NCBI RefSeq assembly: GCF_028728065.1
Contig: NZ_CP117812.1
Location: 248,001 to 312,000 of the forward strand
Source: Lentisphaera profundi
GTDB lineage: Bacteria > Verrucomicrobiota > Lentisphaeria > Lentisphaerales > Lentisphaeraceae
Length of the DNA stretch: 64,000 nt
Direction: 5' to 3'
Positions 33,353 through 42,045 of the stretch are shown piece after piece. The first letter of the stretch is position 1; the number at the start of each line of letters is the position of its first letter. Under the pieces are notes generated by a model. The model worked only from the letters and a program-made list of their open reading frames with translations, made no database searches and was not told the DNA's origin. The position numbers were made by a program, and so were the translations under genes.

Positions 33353-35263
33353 ATGGAAGACTCCGAAACTATTTTTGATGAAATGATTCCAGATTTGGCT
33401 GCGGGGATCATGGAAATGGATGAAAATATTCCCGATGTGTTTCCCTTGTGTGATGAGATTGCGGAGAATTCTAATCGCTATCAAAATGGTTCTACTATTG
33501 GTCAGGGAGGGATGAAATGTATCTCCGATTCGGTGGATATAATTACTGGTCGTCATGTTGCCATGGCACATCTCAAGGGCCATGATTCCCCTGAATTAAT
33601 GGAGAGCTTTTTCAAAGAAGCGCGCTTAACGGCTCGACTTGAGCACCCCAATATTGTACCATTGTATGATATGGGTTATAGCGAGGGAGGTGAAGCCTTT
33701 TTCACGATGAAAAAACTGGGTGGGCGTAATTTAACTGAGCTTATCACCGAATTCTCTAAAGAGAAAAACTATAAATCATTGCTTCCCAGAATCGTCGATG
33801 TGATGATCAAGATTTGTGATGCCATTGCCTATGCGCATTCGCGTGGGGTGATTCATTTAGACATTAAACCAGATAATATTCGTATAGGTGACTTTGGCGA
33901 AGTTCTGATTTGTGATTGGGGCTTAGCGAAAACTCTTGGGGATGAAGATTATGAGCTTGATGAAGACTTATTACCAGAAAATTTTAATACGGCAACGCTC
34001 AATGGTGTGCTTAAGGGTTCGCCGGGGTATATGGCGCCTGAGCAAGTCGACCGCAAGCGAGGACAAAAAGATCAACGTACAGATGTTTATGCACTTGGAG
34101 CAATCCTCTATGAATTGTTGTGTTTCCATGTGCCCAATGAGGGGAGTACGGTATTAGATAGTTTGGAGCGGACTCTTTGCGGGGATCGCAAAAGTCCTTC
34201 GTGTCACCAAAAATCTGTTCCGGCGAGTCTGGAGGCGATAAGTTTAAAGGCTTTAGCTTTGGAGCGCAGTGATCGTTATCAGAATGTACAGGATTTTCGT
34301 GATGATTTATTCAAATGGCTAGGAGGTTTTGCGACGAGTGCAGAAGAGCTAGGTTTTCTGGGCAGTCTAAAGTTATTTATTTTCAGGCACAGGCTTGCGA
34401 GTTTTTTCACTCTCATACTCTTGTCCTTAGCCGGGATATTTACCTATCGGATTAATCAAGAAAAGCAAACGGCGGTAGAGGCCTTAGAACTTTATACAAA
34501 GGAACAAAAACAAAAAGAAATATTTGGTAAAGAGGCTTCGCCACGTTTGGTGGGATTAGCGACTCGAGCTTTGAAAACTAATGATTTTGAGACGGCGAGT
34601 GAAATGATATCTTTGGCAGTGGAGGCCGACCCCCATCATGAATATGCTTGGGCTATCAAGGCACGCATTGATTTCATCCATAGCGATTTAGCGGAAGCGC
34701 GTCGTTCTTTGTCCTTGTCAGCAGGAAAGTCCCAGCATCATGGAGTCATTGATCTAGAAGTATTTTTGTTAGGACGCGATCAAAGTAAGCCCGATAGTTT
34801 AGATTTAAAAGATTTCCGTAAACTGGCGTCGCGACCTAACTCTAAGTACGATGTCGTGAGTGCGATTATCGCAAATATTAATAATTTCATTTTAGAAGAG
34901 CAAATTGAATTGTGTCAGCTGCTTTTGCAGATCAAAAATGGTGGGCGAAATTTGACTCATTTTAGCTATGAAATCAAAGCAACAGAGTTACATGTCGACT
35001 TGGCGGATAATAAGGCTTTGAAAAATTTGACGCCTCTGAAATACATCCCCATAACGCATTTGAATCTGAGCCGTAATCATGAGCTTAAGGGCCATGAATT
35101 AGAGCAGAATCCTTTAGTAATGATAGATCTTTCAAGAACGAATTTTAGTGATTGGAAGACGCTGTTTAAAATACCAAGCCTTAAGATGATACGTATTAAT
35201 AAGGGCATGAAAAATAATGTGCCTTCATTACCAGAAAATATTAAATTAGAAATAGTTAAATAA
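33353..35263 (+). CDS. Membrane Ser/Thr protein kinase with WNK-like lysine placement (second copy)
   Basis: A 636-residue paralogue of the kinase at 21881-24040. Kinase domain (about 42-325): glycine loop GQGGMK with Lys55, Ala72 at the normal lysine place (VAMAH), alphaC Glu89, catalytic Asp170 in HLDIKPDNI, DWG at 188-190, GSPGYMAPE. A conserved GGFATSAEELGFL segment precedes one membrane helix (about 350-368). The outer part has a short TPR-like region and ends in a leucine-rich-like tail (ITHLNLSRNHELKGHELEQN). AAGGG precedes the ATG. Unlike the first copy it has no sigma gene directly before it. It is followed by a pseudopilin and two sulfatases in the same direction. Confidence 0.88.
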   Translation: MEDSETIFDEMIPDLAAGIMEMDENIPDVFPLCDEIAENSNRYQNGSTIGQGGMKCISDSVDIITGRHVAMAHLKGHDSPELMESFFKEARLTARLEHPNIVPLYDMGYSEGGEAFFTMKKLGGRNLTELITEFSKEKNYKSLLPRIVDVMIKICDAIAYAHSRGVIHLDIKPDNIRIGDFGEVLICDWGLAKTLGDEDYELDEDLLPENFNTATLNGVLKGSPGYMAPEQVDRKRGQKDQRTDVYALGAILYELLCFHVPNEGSTVLDSLERTLCGDRKSPSCHQKSVPASLEAISLKALALERSDRYQNVQDFRDDLFKWLGGFATSAEELGFLGSLKLFIFRHRLASFFTLILLSLAGIFTYRINQEKQTAVEALELYTKEQKQKEIFGKEASPRLVGLATRALKTNDFETASEMISLAVEADPHHEYAWAIKARIDFIHSDLAEARRSLSLSAGKSQHHGVIDLEVFLLGRDQSKPDSLDLKDFRKLASRPNSKYDVVSAIIANINNFILEEQIELCQLLLQIKNGGRNLTHFSYEIKATELHVDLADNKALKNLTPLKYIPITHLNLSRNHELKGHELEQNPLVMIDLSRTNFSDWKTLFKIPSLKMIRINKGMKNNVPSLPENIKLEIVK

Positions 35264-35331
35264 AGCTGTCATCCTGTTTTCTTGACTCTCGTATGACTTA
35301 ATAAGATTAAGAAATCATGAGGATTCAATAA

Positions 35332-36018
35332 ATGAAAAAGTTTACCTTGATAGAGTTGCTAGTAGTCGTGGCAATTATTGGTATATTGGTTTCACTGATG
35401 ATGCCGAGTTTAAGCAAAGCACGAGAAAGTGCGCGCAGGGTGCAGTGCGTTAACAATCAGAAAAATCACTCGATAGCGATGTTTATGTCTTTCGATGATA
35501 ATAATCAATATTATCCTGCAAATAAAATTCAGGATCCTAATGCAGCAGGCAATACAGAGCGTGGGAGTAATTGGCTAGGGAAAAAGGGTACGCAAAATGC
35601 ATCAATCACCGTTGTGATGCGTCCGCTAAATCAGTATTTACAAAAAGTGAGCGAAGATGGAGAAATGCCAGTGGCACAATGTCCGTCTGATAAAGATGAA
35701 ATGGATGAATATGTCAAATGGGGCTCATCCTATTATCGCAATAAAGACGCCGTGATGAATGATCCAGGAGATGGTGACTCAGCCTCGCTTACGATTACCG
35801 ATATCATAAGTCCCTCAAAGCTTGTTACATATGGGGAATTGGGAGGAATTTGGATTATTCCCAATACAAATAGAGCGACGAAAGGGCAATATTATAATCA
35901 TACAGATATGGGAGATACCCGCTGGGTACTACAATTTGCTGATGGACATGTGGCGAATACATATGTTATTCCTGGAGATAAAGGTGCCGTGGGTGATTAT
36001 CTTTGGATTAATGAATAA
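35332..36018 (+). CDS. Pseudopilin-like protein with class III leader
   Basis: A 228-residue protein with the leader [19 protein letters not shown]; cleavage before Phe in F-T-L-I-E is expected. The N-terminal helix continues to about 25 and is followed by [19 protein letters not shown]. The C-terminal end has [22 protein letters not shown], shown here as its key words YNH and FADGHV, the usual motif of PVC pseudopilin-like proteins. The sulfatase at 36053 begins 34 bases after its stop. The recurring pseudopilin-hydrolase pairing in this window suggests a shared export or surface-assembly route; this is inference. Confidence 0.85.
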   Translation: MKKFTLIELLVVVAIIGILVSLMMPSLSKARESARRVQCVNNQKNHSIAMFMSFDDNNQYYPANKIQDPNAAGNTERGSNWLGKKGTQNASITVVMRPLNQYLQKVSEDGEMPVAQCPSDKDEMDEYVKWGSSYYRNKDAVMNDPGDGDSASLTITDIISPSKLVTYGELGGIWIIPNTNRATKGQYYNHTDMGDTRWVLQFADGHVANTYVIPGDKGAVGDYLWINE

Positions 36019-36052
36019 AATTGAAATTATTATGAATGAATTAGGAGATAAA

Positions 36053-37570
36053 ATGAAGTTTTTATTTACAGTATGCTGCTTAATAAGCCTCAGTGCTTTC
36101 GCCGATGATCGTCCCAATATCGTTTTAATTATGGCCGATGATATGGGCCGTGAAACCGTAGGTGCTCATGGAGCATTAGATTACAAAACTCCAGTCCTCG
36201 ATAAAATGGCGGGTGAAGGCATGAAGTTTAATCACTGTTACTCACTACCATTATGCACCCCCTCTCGTGTCAAGATTATGACGGGCAAGTATAGCTTCCG
36301 TAATTACGAAGGTTTTGGTGGCTTGCCACAAGGAGAAAAAACTTTTGGTCATGCGCTACAAAAGGCTGGTTATGAAACATGTGTTGTGGGTAAGTGGCAA
36401 TTGGGTGGTAAGCATGAACAGATTTTGGGCTTTGGTTGGGATGAGTATTGCCTCTGCAATGGTGTGACGCCCAAAGACCCTAAGGCGAAACCCTTGCGCC
36501 AAGGGAAAGAACGTTATTGGTATAATTCAAAAATCATTGCTAATGGGAAGTACTATGAAACGGATGAAATATATGGTCCGGACATGGTAAATGAATATGC
36601 CTGTGACTTTATTAAACGTCAAAAAGATAAACCATTTTTTCTTTATTATCCGATGATTCTTCCACATTCTCCATGGGCACCAACGCCTTTAAGTGAAAGC
36701 GGAGATAAGAGCGGAAAAAAGATCTGCGAAGTTCGTTATTTTAAAGATAATATTGAATACATCGATCACTTAGTGGGCAATGTATTAAAGGCCTTGGAAG
36801 AAAGTGGGCAGCGAGAAAATACAGTGGTGATGTTTACCGGGGATAATGGTACGGGTTATGCAGCATACTGTAATGATTCTAGCACCGAAACCAAACGTTT
36901 TTATTCAGTGAACGGAGACAAGCACGAAGAGCTGATTGCTGAAGCAGGAGAAAAGAGCCCGAAGCTAAAAAACACCAAGCCAGGCAAAGGAGAATATATG
37001 GAAGGGCCCGTGACTCGTACGAGCTACGGTGATGTTCCTGGACGAAAAGACACAATGTTGCGTGATGGTACGGGAGTGCCGATGATTGTGGATTGGCCGA
37101 AGTATAGAGAGCAATATAATGAGCAGGGGCATAGCTGGGATGACTTGATAGATTTTTCAGATTTTTTTGCCACAATTACAGAATTGGCGGATACAAAAGT
37201 GGCTTATCCAGTGGATGGAATCTCCTTTGCACCACGTTTACGTGGCGAAGGCAAAAATGATCGTCAGTTTGTATTTTGTCACTACTGGGATTTTGGACGT
37301 AGAGCCGAAGGCGCAAGAGATTCTATCCATGATCAACGTTGGAAAATCTATAATGATGGTAGCTTCTTTGATATGAAAAATGATCCCGATGAAAAACAGG
37401 CACTCAAAGTTGAAGACTTGAATGAGCAAGGAATTATGGCTCGTGGTCGCTTGATGGCAAGTTATCATGAGCTGAGAGCCATGACTTTGCCAGTGGCTAA
37501 AGTCTCTGATTTCAAAAAGCCGCCAGTAGTGAAAAAGAAGAAAAAATCGAATAAGAAAAAGCAAAAATGA
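36053..37570 (+). CDS. Secreted sulfatase with Lys-rich tail
   Basis: A 505-residue enzyme starting at ATG 36053 (TTAGGAGATAAA in front); the open frame extends 77 codons upstream but only inside the pseudopilin gene. It has signal peptide MKFLFTVCCLISLSAFA, metal site IVLIMADDMGRETVGAHG, modified Cys68 in LCTPSRVKIMTGKY, VVGKWQLGGK and FTGDNGTG. All sulfatase S1 residues seem present. The C-terminus is Lys-rich (VVKKKKKSNKKKQK), like that of the sulfatase at 31687-33276. Its stop overlaps the next sulfatase start by four bases (ATGA), so the two are made together. Confidence 0.92.
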   Translation: MKFLFTVCCLISLSAFADDRPNIVLIMADDMGRETVGAHGALDYKTPVLDKMAGEGMKFNHCYSLPLCTPSRVKIMTGKYSFRNYEGFGGLPQGEKTFGHALQKAGYETCVVGKWQLGGKHEQILGFGWDEYCLCNGVTPKDPKAKPLRQGKERYWYNSKIIANGKYYETDEIYGPDMVNEYACDFIKRQKDKPFFLYYPMILPHSPWAPTPLSESGDKSGKKICEVRYFKDNIEYIDHLVGNVLKALEESGQRENTVVMFTGDNGTGYAAYCNDSSTETKRFYSVNGDKHEELIAEAGEKSPKLKNTKPGKGEYMEGPVTRTSYGDVPGRKDTMLRDGTGVPMIVDWPKYREQYNEQGHSWDDLIDFSDFFATITELADTKVAYPVDGISFAPRLRGEGKNDRQFVFCHYWDFGRRAEGARDSIHDQRWKIYNDGSFFDMKNDPDEKQALKVEDLNEQGIMARGRLMASYHELRAMTLPVAKVSDFKKPPVVKKKKKSNKKKQK

Positions 37571-38913
37571 AAAAACTCTTTTATCTACTGATTTTCACTG
37601 GCGCGTATTTATTGTCAGGGGCTTCAAAGCCAAATATCATCTTGATTTTAGCAGATGATATGGGTTCGGGCGATGTTGGTTATCATGGTGCAGAAGATGC
37701 ACAGACGCCTGCCATTGATGCGATAGCAAAAGCGGGAGTTTGGTTTCGTCAGGGCTATGCAGCCGCCTCAGTTTGTGGCCCCTCGCGAGCCGGAATTTTG
37801 ACTGGACGTTATCAGCAATTATTCGGTGTTGTGATGAATGGTGATGCAGATAAGGGAATTCCCTTGGGACAGAAGAATCTGGCTGAACTGCTTAAGCCTG
37901 CGGGTTACAAAACTGCAGCGTTTGGTAAGTGGCATTTGGGGAGTAAGAAAGGGCAGTTCCCCAATGATCGTGGTTTTGATTTTTTCTATGGTTTTCATTT
38001 TGGTGCTCATGATTACTACCGGGCAGACAAGAAACTCAACAAGAAGAAAAAGGGCTATGCTCCCATTTATTTAAATAAAAAGGTGGTGAATTATCGTGAG
38101 GGCGATTACCTCACTGAGAAAATCACCGAGAATGCTTTGACGTTTATAGAGCAGAATAAATCGGAGCCCTTTTTTATGTATGTGGCTTACAATTCAGTTC
38201 ACTCGCCTTGGCAGGTGCCTGATTCATATTTGAAACGAATTCCTGATTCGGTACCTGAGTATCGACGTTTATTTTTAGCAATGGTCTTAGCAATGGATGA
38301 TGGCATAGGTGAAATTGAAGCTAAGCTAAAAGATTTAGGCATTGCAGATAATACGATTATTGTATTTACGACTGATAATGGCAGTCCTAAGATTGGTAAT
38401 AAAAAAGCCAATTCGGGCCAGTTTTGCATGTCAAAAACCAATAATTTTCGTGGCTATAAAGGCGATACTTATGAAGGTGGAATACGAGTGCCGATGGCAA
38501 TTAAATGGCCAAAAGTTTTACGAGCTTCACAACAATATGATCACCCAGTCATAGCTCATGACTTGGCACCGACTTTCTTGTCGGCAGCAGGTATTGAGTA
38601 TTCCGATGAACAATTTACAGGAGTTAATTTACTGCCTTATATAAGTGGTGAGAAAAAGGAAATTCCCCACGAGCAGTTATTTTGGCATCGTCATCCTGGT
38701 TTAGAAGATTTTGCCCTGCGCCAAGGTGATTGGAAATTAACGTGGAATGATCAAGAGGGGACAAGTAAAGAGTTTATAAAAAGAGCTGAGCTCAAACTTT
38801 TTAATCTTGAGCAAGATCCCTATGAAAAAAATGACTTGGCTAAAGCGATGCCCGAAAAAGTTCAAGCATTGAAAAAGACTTATGACCAATGGCATCAAAC
38901 CCATTTGAAATAG
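37567..38913 (+). CDS. Secreted sulfatase (S1 family)
   Basis: A 448-residue sulfatase with signal peptide MKKLFYLLIFTGAYLLSGA. It has metal site IILILADDMGSGDVGYHG, modified Cys70 in VCGPSRAGILTGRYQ, FGKWHLGSKKG, YNSVHSPWQVPD and FTTDNGSPK. It is arylsulfatase A-like and lacks the Lys-rich tail of its upstream neighbour. Translation is coupled to that neighbour through a four-base overlap. It is the last gene of the pseudopilin-sulfatase-sulfatase operon, which converges on the ECF sigma gene 25 bases away. Confidence 0.92.
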   Translation: MKKLFYLLIFTGAYLLSGASKPNIILILADDMGSGDVGYHGAEDAQTPAIDAIAKAGVWFRQGYAAASVCGPSRAGILTGRYQQLFGVVMNGDADKGIPLGQKNLAELLKPAGYKTAAFGKWHLGSKKGQFPNDRGFDFFYGFHFGAHDYYRADKKLNKKKKGYAPIYLNKKVVNYREGDYLTEKITENALTFIEQNKSEPFFMYVAYNSVHSPWQVPDSYLKRIPDSVPEYRRLFLAMVLAMDDGIGEIEAKLKDLGIADNTIIVFTTDNGSPKIGNKKANSGQFCMSKTNNFRGYKGDTYEGGIRVPMAIKWPKVLRASQQYDHPVIAHDLAPTFLSAAGIEYSDEQFTGVNLLPYISGEKKEIPHEQLFWHRHPGLEDFALRQGDWKLTWNDQEGTSKEFIKRAELKLFNLEQDPYEKNDLAKAMPEKVQALKKTYDQWHQTHLK

Positions 38914-38938
38914 AAATGAGAAGATGAAGAAGAGAGGT

Positions 38939-39547
38939 CTAGCTTAGCTCGTGCTTGAGGCGACTCACTTCATCCTTGAGGCGCGTCATGACGCGTTTTT
39001 TATAGACTGCAATGGTATTGGCGGGCACGTCAATTTCTTCACTTAATTGCTTAGGCAAAGCTCCTGTAGCCAAACGTTTGAAGATCTCAATGATTTTTTC
39101 AGAAAAATGGGGAGTGATATTAGTTAAAGCCATATTGAAGATGTAGTTCTCCCATTCGTTTTCGGCGATTTCTTCAATCTGATGTTCGGTAATTTGACTA
39201 CCGAGATCCCAAGTTTCAGTATTGCCTGCTTGCTCTTGTATTTCAGCTGAGCGGCTTTGTTTGCGACAAAAATCCCGCACTGTGTTTTTTGTCACTAAGT
39301 AGAGCCAAGAACGAAAGCGTGAGGTCTTATCGTAGTCAAATTCGGGTAGCTTGTTCCAAAGTTTTAATAAGACTGATTGGGTAATTTCTTCAGCATCATG
39401 ATGACGAATATTGAGTCGCCTCGCAATGATATAAATAAAGTGACGATAATAAAAGACAAATTCTTCCCAAGATTTTTCATCGTGCTGTAAACGCACACGC
39501 TCTAGCAGGGTAGCACGAGTCATGTAATTGGGGTTTTCGTCATTCAT
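38939..39547 (-). CDS. ECF sigma factor (second copy)
   Basis: A 202-residue sigma-70 family protein, similar in layout to the one at 24046-24639. Region 2 contains HDAEEITQSVLLKLWNKLPEF and FRSWLYLVTKNTVRDFCRK. Region 4 contains LPKQLSEEIDVPANTIAVYKK. Its N-terminus (RATLLERVRLQHDEKSWEEF) matches the other sigma factor, so the two are paralogues. It points against the sulfatase operon. The kinase at 33353 may be its partner, as in the first locus, though here they are separated by three genes. Confidence 0.88.
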   Translation of the reverse strand: MNDENPNYMTRATLLERVRLQHDEKSWEEFVFYYRHFIYIIARRLNIRHHDAEEITQSVLLKLWNKLPEFDYDKTSRFRSWLYLVTKNTVRDFCRKQSRSAEIQEQAGNTETWDLGSQITEHQIEEIAENEWENYIFNMALTNITPHFSEKIIEIFKRLATGALPKQLSEEIDVPANTIAVYKKRVMTRLKDEVSRLKHELS

Positions 39548-39667
39548 TTTTTACCTCGTTTAGCTTACTACGTTGATCATTTGATTTAGTGTACAATAAA
39601 ATTGTGTACTTGTCATCTCTTTTTTAGTTTAAATACACTTGAGCTTGAGGATAGATGTAATGTTATC

Positions 39668-39708
39668 GCCTTAGAGAAATAAGATGGATATATCTTGTGA
39701 CTTCTGAT
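39668..39708 (+). repeat. Imperfect direct repeat, left of the RloAB-like pair
   Basis: The block beginning GCCTTAGAGAAATAA and continuing ATGGATATAT matches 41484-41525 with about five differences over 41 bases. The right copy is the 5' leader and first codons of yehS, so the left copy looks like a stranded duplicate of that leader. Confidence 0.65.
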
Positions 39709-39797
39709 CTTGGCCTAGCTTAAGGAAAGAAAGGCAAGTAAAGTGCGTCTTCGTTGAATTTATTATCTATGACTTCGTTAGCAAAATAGGGGAAGAA

Positions 39798-40967
39798 ATG
39801 ATTCGCAAGATTTCGATTGAAAACTTTTTCAGTATAAAAAATGAGCTCGTGTTGGACTTTAAATTGTCTAAACGAGTACCTGATTTAGAGGCTTTTTATA
39901 AGAATGAAATGGGTGAGCGCTATCCGAAAATACTGGCATTTTTTGGTCACAATGCGGCGGGGAAAACAAACATTCTGAGAGCGCTATCTTTTCTGAAGTT
40001 TTTTGCTTTGGGTGCAGTAGAGATGAATAAAGGAGGAAACGCTCCCTTTGAACCTTACCTTTTTGATGAAGAGAGTGCGGATCAGTCCACTAAGTTTAAA
40101 TTAGAATTTAGTATTGGTGAGGAAGTTTTTAGCTACATACTCGAACTCAATCAATCGGAAGTTTTACTAGAAGTTCTCAAAACAAAGCGAAGCACTTATT
40201 TTAAGCGTGAAGGGGAAAAAATAAGTGGTCGTTTGAAAATGGTGAAGAAGCTGATTGGCTTTATTGCCGAAGACGTTTCCGTTTTGACCTTTTGCTATAA
40301 AAATAAATTGCAGGACCCTGAATTGGAGCCAGTACTCAACTTTTTTGAAGACTTATCGACCAATATAAACCCTGTGGGAAATGAAGATTTAGTCAATAAA
40401 ACTTTCCGAGTGAATGCCATTGTGAAAGCTCGTCTTGAGTTAAAAAAGCGAATTGTAGACTTTCTTAAACGGGCAAGCTTAGGTATTAGTGACCTGCGTT
40501 TTAAAGATAAAGAAATAATGTGTCAGGGTGAACTCAAAAAAAGAAGCTGTGCCTATGTCTACCATAGGGTGAATGGCGAAGAAAAAGAGCTTTTGATGAC
40601 TCAAGAATCCAAAGGTGTCCAGTATTTATACCTGATGCTTTTTGAGATTTTCAGGGCCTTGGAAAGTGGAGGCACGGTCATTATTGATGAGGTTAACGCA
40701 CATTTACATGCTCATGTGATTAAGGAATTCCTAGACTTATTTAATGATAGCGAAAGTAATCCTCATGGAGCTCAGTTGATTTTGTCTGGTCATGCTGATT
40801 ATATCATGAATTACTTGGAGAAGGAGCAAATTATTCTTTGTGAAAAAAATGAATTTTGTGTGACGGAAGCTTTTTTACTGAAGGATCTTAAAGGCCTTCG
40901 TAGGCAGGATAATATTCGCGACCTGTATAATGCTGGAGCCTACGGCGGAATCGCCTTGGAACTTTAA
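39798..40967 (+). CDS. RloA-like AAA ATPase (putative abortive-infection component)
   Basis: A 389-residue ATPase of the AAA_21/AAA_15 (OLD-like, SMC-type) group. The start IRKISIENFFSIKNEL is typical of recombination-type ATPases. Walker A is FFGHNAAGKTNILRAL near residue 50, the signature region around MTQESKGVQYLYLML near 270, and Walker B GGTVIIDEVNAHLHAH near 300. No nuclease domain is attached. The next gene, three bases later, is RloB-like, and the pair resembles RloAB/AbiL phage-defence modules. AGGGGAAG precedes the ATG. Flanking direct repeats suggest the pair came in as a unit. Confidence 0.82.
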   Translation: MIRKISIENFFSIKNELVLDFKLSKRVPDLEAFYKNEMGERYPKILAFFGHNAAGKTNILRALSFLKFFALGAVEMNKGGNAPFEPYLFDEESADQSTKFKLEFSIGEEVFSYILELNQSEVLLEVLKTKRSTYFKREGEKISGRLKMVKKLIGFIAEDVSVLTFCYKNKLQDPELEPVLNFFEDLSTNINPVGNEDLVNKTFRVNAIVKARLELKKRIVDFLKRASLGISDLRFKDKEIMCQGELKKRSCAYVYHRVNGEEKELLMTQESKGVQYLYLMLFEIFRALESGGTVIIDEVNAHLHAHVIKEFLDLFNDSESNPHGAQLILSGHADYIMNYLEKEQIILCEKNEFCVTEAFLLKDLKGLRRQDNIRDLYNAGAYGGIALEL

Positions 40968-40970
40968 ATT

Positions 40971-41447
40971 ATGTCTCTTGTGCGCAGAAAAAAGAAGACC
41001 TGTTTAATTATTTGTGAAAGTAAGGCCGATGAGCACTTTTTGACTTTTTTAAAGGATCGTTATCGTAATCATGATTGGCGATTTACTATTGAAAATGTAG
41101 GTGGAAGTGGAGATACAGTGTTCTGTCGAGCGAAAAAATCGAAAGGCTATAGTCGTATTTATTGTATCATTGATGCGTGCAAGGATGTGGATGTACAATG
41201 GCCGAGAGGGACAACGGGGATCATTTTGAAGCCCGGGATTGAAGCTCTGCCCTTACAATTATTAGGCAAGGCCTGTCCCTCTAATATGGTTTTGGCAAAA
41301 AATAAGTTTAAAGCAGTCTTTGGTTCAGAGGCAGCGAAGATAAGTAAGTTTAAATGGCAGTCAAAATTCACTAAGCTTATGCTGGAGAATAAAAGGGAAG
41401 ACTTAGAGCACTTAGATGAAATTATAAATATTTTTGAGCAAGTATAA
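40971..41447 (+). CDS. RloB-like protein (putative TOPRIM-type effector)
   Basis: A 158-residue protein. The start KKTCLIICESKADEHFLTFL gives the 'C-E-x-K-x-x-E' pattern of RloB proteins, where the Glu could bind metal as in TOPRIM folds. The downstream acidic segment YCIIDACKDVD may supply the Asp residues. It is shorter than typical RloB proteins, which have about 200 residues. It has no strong ribosome site but follows the ATPase stop by three bases, so coupling is likely. In AbiL-type systems this partner is thought to be the toxic arm. Nuclease activity here is inference. Confidence 0.7.
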   Translation: MSLVRRKKKTCLIICESKADEHFLTFLKDRYRNHDWRFTIENVGGSGDTVFCRAKKSKGYSRIYCIIDACKDVDVQWPRGTTGIILKPGIEALPLQLLGKACPSNMVLAKNKFKAVFGSEAAKISKFKWQSKFTKLMLENKREDLEHLDEIINIFEQV

Positions 41448-41483
41448 GTTCACTAGGTGTGGACGATAAATTAAACTGCCGTA

Positions 41484-41525
41484 GCCTTAGAGAAATAAAA
41501 TGGATATATACTTATGACTTTTAAT
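41484..41525 (+). repeat. Imperfect direct repeat, right of the RloAB-like pair (yehS leader)
   Basis: Partner of 39668-39708. It covers the leader of yehS, including the ATG at 41514. Confidence 0.65.
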
Positions 41526-41975
41526 GATGTCTTACGTCGTTTGCGCTTTACGCTACATATTAATAATGAAGCTATTATCGACCTCTGTGCAAAGGGTGGC
41601 AAAGAGCTTCTTCCTGCAAAATTAGATCAATATTTAAAACGTGAAGATGAAGAAGAATACGAAGAATGTTCAGCCGAAGATGGATCCGCCTTTTTAGATG
41701 GCCTCATTATTTGGAAGCGAGGGCCTAGTGATGGTGCTCCTAAAGCTAAGGGCAAGGTTGTCTTGGATAACAATATAATTTTGCGTAAATTGCGTATTGC
41801 CTTTGAATTGCGTGATACAGATATGTTAAGAGTTTTAGAGTTAGCCGAGATGCAGATTTCCAAATCTGAACTCAGTGCATTTTTCCGTACTCCTAAGCAT
41901 CGTAATTACATGGAAGTCCAAAGCCAGTTGTTACGTCGTTTTATGGTGGGCTTAGATAAATACCTGAGACTTTAG
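41514..41975 (+). CDS. yehS: DUF1456 family protein YehS
   Basis: A 153-residue protein with two copies of the DUF1456 unit. The first is FNDVLRRLRFTLHINNEAII at about 2-50 with YLKREDEEEYEEC, then FLDGLIIWKRGP. The second is NNIILRKLRIAFELRDTDML at about 87-140 with SELSAFFRTPKHRNY. The pattern matches E. coli YehS. The function is unknown. Its upstream region is duplicated to the left of the RloAB-like genes, which suggests those genes inserted here. It converges on guaA across a shared terminator. Confidence 0.88.
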   Translation: MTFNDVLRRLRFTLHINNEAIIDLCAKGGKELLPAKLDQYLKREDEEEYEECSAEDGSAFLDGLIIWKRGPSDGAPKAKGKVVLDNNIILRKLRIAFELRDTDMLRVLELAEMQISKSELSAFFRTPKHRNYMEVQSQLLRRFMVGLDKYLRL

Positions 41976-41993
41976 TTTTATTCGAATAAGCAT

Positions 41994-42026
41994 AAAAAAA
42001 GCGAGCTGAATTCAGCTCGCTTTTTT
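41994..42026. terminator. Bidirectional terminator between yehS and guaA
   Basis: The stem AGCGAGCTGA/TCAGCTCGCT is flanked by an A-run on the left and a T-run on the right, so it can stop transcripts from both convergent genes. Confidence 0.93.
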
Positions 42027-42045
42027 GTGGACTAGCTAAGGGGAT

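Noticed and set aside
35822-36052. N-terminal extension of the third sulfatase
   Set aside because: This part lies inside the pseudopilin gene; the signal peptide and AGGAG site place the start at 36053.
39668-41525. Integrase attachment sites around the RloAB-like pair
   Set aside because: No integrase, recombinase or tRNA gene is nearby, and the repeats are imperfect copies of a gene leader; a plain duplication is simpler.
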